Assembly (NCBI GenBank): GCA_000151295.1
Contig: GG745361.1
Span: 12,468-33,020 of the forward strand
DNA: 20,553 nt
DNA from: Allomyces macrogynus ATCC 38327
Taxonomy: Eukaryota > Blastocladiomycota > Blastocladiomycetes > Blastocladiales > Blastocladiaceae
Direction: 5' to 3'
The first letter of the stretch is position 1; each line of letters starts with the position of its first letter. Below are positions 1 through 8,034 of this stretch, piece after piece. Position numbers and translations under genes: made by a program. The notes under the pieces are model-generated. The model was given only the letters and a program-made list of their open reading frames with translations. It was not told where the DNA came from and did not search any database.

Positions 1-1955
1 GCCAGATAATGGCCGCGAAGCATGAGCAGGCGGCGCACCAAGAAGCGTGGCAGGCGCCATGGGTGCTGTGGCCATGGCCATTCCAGCCGCGATTCCGGCC
101 GTAGCGGCAAGGCCCACGACCGGTGCACCGCTCGTGTTCGGATGCTTTGGCGGAGGCGGCGGAGCTGGAACGGGCATGGTCATGGACGCTGGAACCGTTG
201 CCGCGGGCGACCAGGGTGCAGAGGTCGACGGCGGCGGCGGGTACTGGGGTGCGGGAGCCGGCGGGTACGGCGGTGCGAGGGGTGGAGCTTGCTGGTACTG
301 CGGCAGCGTTGAAAACGGCTGCTGTTGTGGCTGCTGCGGGTGTTGTTGCATCTGCGGCGGGTACTGCGCCGCCGATGGCGGTGGCGGCGGTGGCGGGAAA
401 GTGCCGGCAACGGGCGCGACGGGCGCCATGGGCGGCGGTGACAGCGGCGCCGACTCGGGCACTGGCCGCGGCGTGCGGTTGGAGCGGATGCGATTGCGCA
501 TGACAAACAGCACGGCGGCTGCAGCCACCAAGACGCCGACCACGATGCCAACGATGGCGCCCGTGCCAAACGACGAGGACGACGGCATAGACGGATCATC
601 GGCACCCGGCGTGGTGGACGGCGTCGATGAGGTCCCACCCGACCGCGACGTGCTTGATGCGGTGCCCGTGACCCACTTGAACTGCAGCGACCCGTCGGTC
701 TGTGGCAAAATCTGTAGCAGGTTCAAAAACGACGCAAACGGACCCTCGGCAAGACCGAGATCGTTGGTCGTTTGGCGGCCGCCCACGTAGACAATCACAT
801 TGCCCTCGAGGTAGGCGCACCCGGTCACGAGCGACTTGGGCCCGTTCGACGGGTTGACAATGGTGCCCGCCTGCGACACGCTCAGCGACACGTCGAGGTA
901 CTCGATGAGCGTGTAGGGCGAGTTGGCCGAGAAGCCACCGATGTGAATGATGTAGCGATCGTCATAGAAGACGGTGCTGGAGAAGGCCGGGAGGTCAGTC
1001 GCGAGTTAGATGGCAAACAGGCAAGAGGGTGTGAGGAAGTGCGTACCGGTGTTGGTAGCGCGCGTGGTAGAGCGAGTAGTCGAGGCTGGTGAAGGTGCGC
1101 GAGCTTTCCTCGAGCAGCCACATGTCGTCGAGGAACTTGCCCGTGTCGACGAACCCGCCGCTGAGGTACAAGTGCGTCGAGTTGAGGCGACCCATAGACC
1201 CGAGCTGGCGCGCGGGCGGGCCCGACGACGTGATATTCGAGTTGGCGACGACGCCGCCGCTGTTCACGACGGCGAGCCAGCTAAGGTTGGTGATGTTGCC
1301 GAGCGCCACGCCGCCGTACAGGTAGAGCTTGGAGGAGCCGTCCGCAACGGCAGCCGACTGCTGAATGGTGTGCTTGAGCGCGAGGCTCAACGTTGTCGAC
1401 TGCGTGCTAGTCGAGCCCGCAGACGGATCAAAAACGTAGGTGGCCTTGTTGACGTCGGTGGCCGGGCTCGACGTGGTCGGCATGCGAATCCCACCGGCGA
1501 GGAAGACTTTGTTGTTGGACTGGACGAGCGCGACCTGGTTGATCATGCCGGCGAGCGACGAGTCGATGGCGCCGTGCGTCTTGAAGTCGGCAGCCGAGCC
1601 CGTGGAAATGGTCTTGTTGACGTCGATCGAGTAGACGCCATTGGCGAGCGAGGTCGACGTTGAACCCGAGTCTGTTCGTGACGAGAGGGGGCCGAAATAG
1701 GTCAGAAAGAGTTGTTCGCAGCGGCGGTCGACGGGTAATAAGACGCAGGTGGGCCGGACACGCACTGCCAGTGTAGCCGCCAAAGACGAACAAGCGCGAT
1801 CCAACGACGGCACAGGCACTGGCGGACGTGGCCTGCGAGGTGGTGATGGAAAATGAGGACGCGGCGTTGGTGGGCATTGGCGCTGCAGCGAGAAGGATGA
1901 CGATGGCCAGGCTCAGAGCCAGGCCGGCGCCGACCCACGAAGGTGACAACGGCAT
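1..1955 (-). CDS. Kelch-repeat type I membrane protein (copy 1), 3' end beyond window
   Basis: Likely a cell-surface protein with an extracellular kelch beta-propeller; the ligand is unknown. Exons are 1955-1766, 1671-1047 and 976-1, still open at the window edge (597 codons seen). The start at 1955 gives a signal peptide (hydrophobic stretch of about residues 11-25). Kelch-like strands follow, with motifs such as RLFVFGGY, KVFLAGG, LYLYGG and HLYLSGG. After a Ser/Thr/Pro-rich stalk comes one membrane span (GAIVGIVVGVLVAAAAVLFV), then a basic stop-transfer and a long Pro/Gln-rich cytoplasmic tail with QYPP and PYPP repeats. It is paralogous to the gene at 8035-10261, with introns at the same places and in the same phases (1 and 2). 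Its second intron is strikingly similar to that of the paralog. The exact family (attractin-like or another kelch group) cannot be fixed. The C-terminus is missing only because the window ends. Confidence 0.8.
977..1046 (-). repeat. Intron 2 of kelch copy 1, near-identical to intron 2 of kelch copy 2
   Basis: A 70-nt phase-2 intron with a gtacgc donor, a ctccag acceptor and a CTGAC branch-like site. Compared base by base with 9323-9392 it differs at 6 of 70 positions and has no gaps. Read through in frame, it encodes YALPHTLLPVCHLTRD followed by TGA. Confidence 0.85.
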
Positions 1956-2669
1956 GGCGGCAGCGCGGCCGTGGAGGCCGTGTGTTGGCGAAAAAGTCGT
2001 CGTGTCGTCGTCGGCGTCGTCGAGAGAGAGGCACGGCAAACGGTGCGGTACTTGTCGAGAGGTTGGCGACCACGGCAAGTAAACGTGCTTGCAAGTTGCC
2101 GCAGCGAGCAAGTCGAGGTGACGGCCGGCTGGTCGCTTGGCCGGCCGGATCGTGCGCGCAAGCAGACGGTGAGCAGAGAGCGGGTGGCCGGGGCGGCTGA
2201 GCAAAGGAGCGCGCAGGACGAGGGACGGACAGCCGCTTGCCCTGCTCGAGAAGGGTCGAGAAGAGAGAGGTCGCGCGTGCGGGCGAGCGTGAGGGGCGGG
2301 CGGGAGTGTGGGGCCAGGGCTGGCGGCCAGGTTGGCCGGTTGCCTGCGAGGCACGAGCGAAGCCGTGTGCGAAGCAGTCGACCAAAATGAGAGGCGCGAC
2401 CGCGCAGCCCAAACGCAGCATGAGCGTGCGCGCTGCACGAGGCGGCCGCTGCTTGTCGCACCGCCACGCGCAGCAGCCGGCGCGCACCAGGGGAAGGACG
2501 TGGCGTCACACTGCATCCGCGTCACTCTCCCCGCTCACTCAATGCTCAACCACCTTCCGTTCGCTCCACTCTGTCCCGTCCTGCTGACAGCCGACAGCCC
2601 GCAACAACCGCGACGCGACGCGCCTCCAATTCACGCCCGAGCGCCGCCCGCCGCCGTGAGCCGACAAGC
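1956..2669. promoter_or_regulatory. Divergent intergenic region, kelch copy 1 / GH16-like gene
   Basis: About 714 bp between two divergent starts. It should hold both promoters and 5' leaders. I see no convincing TATA box or repeat. The long open frames here on both strands are best explained by high GC content. Confidence 0.4.
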
Positions 2670-4181
2670 ATGGCCGCAACCACCGGCCTCGCTGCGGTCG
2701 TCGGCACTGCCTTCACATGCTGCACGCACGACAGCGCGCGCCAACTCGCGCCGGCGATCACCACAGGCACCGCACCCGACCGCGTCGGCGCTCCCACCTC
2801 GCGCGTCGACTGGGCCAAGGGCTACTTCCCGATCCCGCCAAAGCTCGCCAAACACACCAACGGCCTCGGCTTTGGCTACCTGGCCCTCAACGTTGTGCCT
2901 GTTGTCACGCTATCCAGGGGAACGCAGGTCGTCGTGGGAGGCCACCTCGAAGATCTTGCCACAGGCCATGTCCACGCTGCCTGGGGCCTGCCCGCTGCTG
3001 CCGACGCGTCGAGCGGACCATCGCCCATTGATTGCGTCGAGGTCGCCACCTTCTACACTTACCCGCGGTCGCGCGTCGAATATGCCGAGGGACCAGCAGC
3101 TCTGATCCCGGCTGCACTGCCCGCCCAAGTGGCCGTGCGCGTTGTCTTCCACTACGCAACCATCAACGACGCGGCGCACCGCAACGTCTGGGCCATTGAC
3201 GCGTTGCTCCACGCTGGTACTGTCGCATGGCCCGCCCAACCGAACAGCGCCGTGCCCGTGACTGGCGCGCGCGAGATCACGGTATTGCCGGACGTGCGCA
3301 CCTGGTCGACCCCACTCGCCGACCAAGTCGCCATGGACTTCAAGATGCGCGGGTGTGCCGTCGCCGTGCTCCCGTCGCCGCAAGTCATCCCCGACATGCC
3401 GATACGTGCCGATTTCGACGTTGCGCTGCACATGCGTGTGCACGCCGTCCTCGCGCACTGCGCTGGCTCCCAACCCGCCGCGATTGAAATGGCCGCGAAT
3501 CGCAGCGTCATCAACGACCAGTTTACTGGCCCGCACATCGAGCCGCACTGGACCGCTGCGACGCACACGTTCGAGGCCAACTTGGCCCAGTTCACGCCCA
3601 CCAACGCTGTCGTCAACCACGGCCTGCGCTTGCACGTCACCCCCTCGCGCCACGGCGGCAAGCCCTACACGGCCGCTGAGCTCCGCACCACCAACACGAT
3701 AGCACCGCCCACCCCCATCGTGCCCAGTACCCTGACGGCACTCGACATTGGCGCGCGCATGCGCGGCGCTCGCGCCTCGGGTCTCGTCTCAGCCGTGTTC
3801 CTCTACCGCGACCCGCCGCACATCCAGGAAGCCGACATTGTCGAGACACTCGGGTCGCGGCCGGGCCAGGTGCAGCTCAACCTGTTCCACACGCGCAAAG
3901 CCGTGGGCGACCGCAAGAACCACAAAGACCCGTACGTCGGTCCGCGCGAGCCGCCGAGCTACCCGATCTGGAAGCATATGCGCTTTGACCCGACGCTGCA
4001 CCACGACTACGCCGTGCACTGGGCCGCATGGACGCACGAAGCGTGTCCTGCTGGGCAAACATGCGGCCGCGCCATGTCTGGGTGCATCGATGGGCCCCCC
4101 GGTTCACGTCGTGTCGACGGCCCATTTTGCGGCCCGCGGTGGACTTCGAGACGGGGTCAAGGGTGGGCCCGTGCCGGATAG
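2670..4181 (+). CDS. GH16-like glycosidase (concanavalin A-like fold), C-terminal half not recognisable
   Basis: The start at 2670 has a good context (A at -3, G at +4) and a weak signal-peptide-like N-terminus (GLAAVVGTAFTCC). Residues of about 30-260 match no family I know. Residues of about 270-452 look like glycoside hydrolase family 16, whose members hydrolyse or transfer beta-glucan and related chains, often in fungal walls. Family features seen are NHGLRLHVTP, RMRGARASGLVSAVFLY, then EADIVETLG, the catalytic E-x-D-x-x-E at E387, D389 and E392 (about 3828-3845), and HHDYAVHW at 444-451. The strand and W-x-DG region expected right after this are absent. The frame instead runs through Cys/Gly/Arg-rich sequence to a stop at 4181. 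A different frame continues to 4476 and contains DSPTRLMLQCLGQ, weakly like the next GH16 strand. A frameshift, a missed intron or real decay are all possible. It is fairly secure as GH16-like but not secure at its 3' end. Confidence 0.6.
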   Translation: MAATTGLAAVVGTAFTCCTHDSARQLAPAITTGTAPDRVGAPTSRVDWAKGYFPIPPKLAKHTNGLGFGYLALNVVPVVTLSRGTQVVVGGHLEDLATGHVHAAWGLPAAADASSGPSPIDCVEVATFYTYPRSRVEYAEGPAALIPAALPAQVAVRVVFHYATINDAAHRNVWAIDALLHAGTVAWPAQPNSAVPVTGAREITVLPDVRTWSTPLADQVAMDFKMRGCAVAVLPSPQVIPDMPIRADFDVALHMRVHAVLAHCAGSQPAAIEMAANRSVINDQFTGPHIEPHWTAATHTFEANLAQFTPTNAVVNHGLRLHVTPSRHGGKPYTAAELRTTNTIAPPTPIVPSTLTALDIGARMRGARASGLVSAVFLYRDPPHIQEADIVETLGSRPGQVQLNLFHTRKAVGDRKNHKDPYVGPREPPSYPIWKHMRFDPTLHHDYAVHWAAWTHEACPAGQTCGRAMSGCIDGPPGSRRVDGPFCGPRWTSRRGQGWARAG

Positions 4182-4481
4182 CCCGACGCGGTTGATGCTT
4201 CAATGCCTGGGCCAAGCAGCACGGGAAGCTGCGGGGGGCCGGTGGTTCTCGACGAAAAAGTCATTTGCCGAGCATGCTGAGCATTGTCGGGTTCGAAGAA
4301 TATTGGGCGAGCCCGGCCCGACCCGCGGTGGCCAAGGAGGGGTTCCTCGGGCCGTTGACGCCAAGAACATTGCCCACGGCTGGAATACGCGCGCGGGGTG
4401 GGTCATGGAAAGACGTTTCATCTCGATTCCTGAGTCGCTCATGGGCGTTCAGCTTGGCATTTTACCCCGGAAATGAGTGTT

Positions 4482-5177
4482 TCTTTGATGCCGTGTCGAC
4501 ATTTGTTATGTAGCTTGTATCTTACCTTGTTTTTTCGAGTGTGATTTTGTTGGATCGGCTTTGGTCAGGGCAGGCGGAAGTGAGTGACGTGCCTCGTCCT
4601 ACATGTGTCGCGTCCACCCCGTTCCTGCCGGATCCCTCTGCTCTGCCCTCTCTCCCAGCCTTTGCAAATATTTTCGTCTCGCTGGCCTGTCCTCCCGGTA
4701 GCGGTTTAAAGACGAGGTTAAACATGAACGCTCGAAGTAGACACCAAGACAACAACAAGAACCCGAGCAACAACAAAGCAAGAGCAAAGAAGACAAACAA
4801 CGGCAGCTCTAAAAAGCAATCTCGGCATCACGATCGTATCGTGCTGACCGAGACCGACCCTGCCAAACTGAACTGGTGAGAAAAAGCATTGTGGGAAAGC
4901 TTGTCACACGCCCACACTTGGGCATGCAGACGACGACACCGACCACACAGCACCCAACTGACAAGAGAGGGGTAACCGCATGGATTGTCGAGAAAAAGAA
5001 GGAAGAAAATAAACCGGACACCGGCCAGGGAAAGAATGAAAAAGTCTCGGCACCCCTCCGAACTCGCACACGAGCGCGCACCGCGTCCCACCCGCGCACC
5101 CAACCAAGTCGCGATTCATTTCCCACAAATGAACCGAGACCACCTTGGGTCGGTAGAGCCGCCGCAACGCGCCCGTG
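4482..5177. other. Convergent intergenic region without a recognised gene
   Basis: Lower in GC than its surroundings, with purine-rich and CAA-rich stretches (about 4740-4810 and 4980-5045). It lies between two 3' ends and probably holds 3' UTRs. I found no tRNA-like or other RNA gene and no credible open frame. Confidence 0.4.
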
Positions 5178-5300
5178 TCATGCCGTTTTAAACTTGCGCC
5201 ACTCGGGCAACTCAACGTACTCGCCTGGCGGCGGCACCGTGTAGTTGAACCCCACGTCAGGCCAAACGGCATCGTCGATCCCCAGCCGGTCCGCGATTCA
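5178..5300 (-). other. In-frame TGA followed by a coding-like 39-codon continuation of the Vps3844 gene
   Basis: After TGA at 5300-5298 the same frame reads IADRLGIDDAVWPDVG, then FNYTVPPPGEYVELPEWRKF, and ends at a TGA at 5180-5178. Codon use (mostly G/C at third positions) and composition match the coding exons and suit a cytoplasmic tail after the membrane span. No GT..AG intron clearly removes the first TGA. It may be a base error (one change restores sense), a strain-specific truncation or readthrough. Confidence 0.55.
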
Positions 5301-6608
5301 ATCGATCCGCGACCCGCCGCCACTGTTGCCGTTGGCGGCACTCGCGACCATCATGATGGTGCCGGCCAGCATCGCAATGAACGCGATCGTGATGCCGCCA
5401 AACAGAGCCACCTCGGAGGAAATGTCGTCGTCGGCACACGACGCACCGGCGTACTTGCGGTACCCGGCCTTGGTGCACGTGCACTTCCAGCACGGGTGCG
5501 ACGCCGAGCCGCGGTTCATGCACGTGCCGTGCTGCGAGCACGAGTTGGTCGAGGACGAGCACGCCGACGCCGACGTGAAGCATGTCAGCTCGGTGAAGTT
5601 GGACGAGAGACGCGGCGCTGCAGCAGCGGCCGCGACCGGCGACGCTGATTGCGCGGTTGAGGCCGCGGTCGCGTCGGTCTGCTCGATCTTTCCGGCCGCC
5701 ACGGTGCCCGCCGAGTTCGGCGTGATGAGCGAGGTCGAGACGGTGGGCAGCGTTTGCGAAAGCTAATGAATGCGTGGTGAGCCCAAATTCGCAACTTTCC
5801 CTCAGTGATGCCGTACCTGCGAGATTAGGTCGCGAACCTTGGCGATTTGGTCCTGGTAGTCGTCGTCGTCCTGGTCGATGCCGTTGATGCGAATTGCGCC
5901 GAGTTTCGGGGTCTTGGACGACCATTGGCGGAGCTTGGCGAGCGCTTCTTCGAGATCCTGCACGGTGCCCGACGTTAGTACAGGTGATGACAGTGATCTT
6001 CTCGCGTGGAACGTGAGTAACGTACGTCGACGGCCACGTCCACCTCGTCAAAATCGGCTGCGTCCTCGGGGATGAAGTCGTCGTCGGCGTACTCGTCCAA
6101 GACGCGGTCCTTGACCGTGGAGACCAAGTTGGCGTCGAGGGGCAGGTCGTCCTGGACGTGGAACGTGGCATCGAAGCCGAGATCTGTCCAGGCAATGCGG
6201 GTAAGGAACGCGAACTTGGCCAAGCCAATGGAGACTGCGGTCGCTGCACGCACCCTCGTGGTTCACGCCCGGCGCGACGACGACAACGTGCTTGGTGGGC
6301 GCTTCGGGCGCAAACAGCGACGCCGTTGTGCTGCCACCGGCTGCAGCCGTCGCAGTACGCTCAAGGGCATCGGCGACGGGGCGATCGGCAAAGTTAGCGT
6401 TGCGCGAGCTGCCGACGAGGTAGGCGTAAATGTCGAGGGCCTGGTCACGGCTCAGTGCGGGTGCCGGCTGGTCGGGCTTGCGGGCAGCGGCATTCGGGTT
6501 GACGAAGACGGCGCTGGTCGACGTAGCATCGGCCGAGCACGCCAGCAGCGCGAGAAGCGCCACGGCGGCCACGAGCAGGCGCGTGCGGGTCAGGGTGCGA
6601 GCGGGCAT
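5298..6608 (-). CDS. Vps3844 (DUF3844) domain ER membrane protein
   Basis: This is a member of the fungal Vps3844 family, ER/secretory membrane proteins linked to vacuolar sorting. Exons are 6608-6254, 6183-6026, 5957-5817 and 5762-5298, joined in consistent phases (372 residues). Introns are 70, 68 and 54 nt; the second has a perfect TACTAAC branch site at 5980-5974. The start gives a clear signal peptide (LLVAAVALLALLACSADA). The lumenal part includes an ALSRDQALDIYAYLVG segment like the family N-terminus and the hydrophobic strand KHVVVVAPGV. Residues 279-327 form a Cys-rich EGF-like module (NSCSQHGTC, CWKCTC), followed directly by a membrane span at about 336-360, which is the diagnostic C-terminal layout. 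The frame stops at a TGA at 5300-5298, but the same frame stays open for another 39 codons of coding-like sequence to 5178. The gene is divergent from the Spo7-like gene 479 bp away. Confidence 0.85.
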
Positions 6609-7087
6609 GGATCGGGGCGGGTCCTGGCGGGTGAACGAGCGGACGAGGGCGTTGCAGCGGCGACACAGACGCGTTGCGCGTCGCAAGGCTTTTGCACGGG
6701 TTGCGAGTGGATGTTGCTGGCTGCAGCAAGTCTTTGCGACAGCAGCCGATGGCCGTGCACACGAGCAGAGCGTCGGCAGGCACGCGTGTCGCAACTAACA
6801 CGTGACCGCATCGAACAGCGGAACTTCGCTGCTGCTCTCTTGCGATATGAATATTCCAGTTGCTCGGTATGCCGACCCCCGACAGCACCAGAACCGGCTC
6901 ACGTCGCGCTCCACGGTCCTCCCACTTGCGGCATTCGGTGCCCGACGCTGACCAGCCAACTTGTCGTCGAAAAAACCGCCTTTCAGCTTGCTCCAGACCC
7001 AGTTTCCATCCTACCAAACCACATTTCAGTCCCACCCTGCACGTCAATCGTCTTGACTCAACAGCCCCTCGGCGCCTCCCCACGACC
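6609..7087. promoter_or_regulatory. Divergent promoter region, Vps3844 gene / Spo7-like gene
   Basis: The 479 bp between the two start codons must contain both promoters and leaders. I see no clear TATA box. The stretch before the Spo7-like start is pyrimidine- and C-rich on the plus strand, as is common in fungal leaders. Confidence 0.45.
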
Positions 7088-7783
7088 ATGGACCCCCGTC
7101 ATTCTTCGGTCGACCGGCCGCTCTACGCCAGCGCCGTCGCGCCGCCAGGAATCCCGCCGCAGGAGCACACGCCGCCGTCCTCGTCGCCACGCGACTTGGC
7201 CGTCTTCGAAGAGCGGCTGCGATCCAACCTGACTTATTTCCGCCGCCGCCGCCGAAAGTATCGCCGTACGCTCGCTATCGCCATGCATTCTTGCACCTGC
7301 GCCCGTCCCAGCCTGTAACGCGGTGCGACCATCTGCTCGCGCCGTTAGTGCTCCAACTTGCGCTCTTCATCGGCGTGTGCCTCGGCTTCCACGGCGGATT
7401 CATGGTCGACGACCACCGCTGGATATACTACCTACGCGTGCTCTTCCTCGCCTGCGTGATTGGCCTCTTTACCGTGCACCTCGGCGCCGACTACCAGCGC
7501 ACTGTCGATCAGGCGCGCATGTGCGTCTCGTCGCCTCGGTTCTTTGAGCGATGTGCGGACCCCATGGACTCATTTTCGTCCTCGGAAACGGTGCAGGTTT
7601 TCGCCGCGCGTCAACCGTGTCCTCCACTCGTTCAACATTGCCTTCAACCGGCCCGGTCGCGGCCCAGAACTCTCCTTTTCCAACCGCGTGCCCGCAGAGA
7701 TCGTCTCGCATTTCGACTTGGCACGCCAGGGCATTCAGCGCAGCTTGGCACGACTGTACGCCGGCAAACCCAAACGCAAATGA
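7088..7783 (+). CDS. SPO7: Spo7 / CNEP1R1 (TMEM188)-like regulatory subunit of the nuclear-envelope phosphatase
   Basis: In yeast and animals, Spo7/CNEP1R1 binds the Nem1/CNEP1 phosphatase at the nuclear envelope and ER. The complex dephosphorylates lipin and so controls phospholipid versus triacylglycerol synthesis and nuclear membrane growth. Exons are 7088-7265, 7349-7520 and 7597-7783, phases agreeing throughout (178 residues). Intron 1 (83 nt) has a CTGTAAC branch site; intron 2 is 76 nt. The family layout is complete. A disordered Pro/Ser N-terminus is followed by LAVFEERLRSNLTYF with a basic RRRRRKYR run at 52-59. Two membrane spans follow at about 60-77 and 86-106, then a C-terminal block with RVNRVLHSFNIAFN, NRVPAEIV and a basic tail. 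The size fits animal CNEP1R1 and the core of Spo7. The assignment rests on this order and on the N-R-x-L-x-x-F-N motif. Confidence 0.85.
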
Positions 7784-8034
7784 TCCCATTCTTCGCCTTG
7801 ATCGGTACGCTGGTGTGGGTGCTTCTTGTCCATAGTCATTTAATCTGTACTCTGTTTCGATCGACATGGACTGGTGATAGCTCTATCGTTCGAGAATGGG
7901 ATCCGAGAAACAAAACGGCCGAAATAGCACGTCTATTTGAAATTATCAAAACACTCGAACAAAACAAGACAAAATTGCCATTTCTGCGGCAAAAACAAAC
8001 AAGAACACAACCGAGACCCAAACGCACGTCTAAA

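Noticed and set aside
1956..2525. Overlapping long minus-strand frames upstream of kelch copy 1
   Set aside because: Arg/Pro/Ser-rich translations in three frames with no homology or motif; typical of GC-rich intergenic DNA.
4483..5177. Short frames on both strands between the GH16 and Vps3844 genes
   Set aside because: Low-complexity translations without motifs, in a convergent intergenic region.
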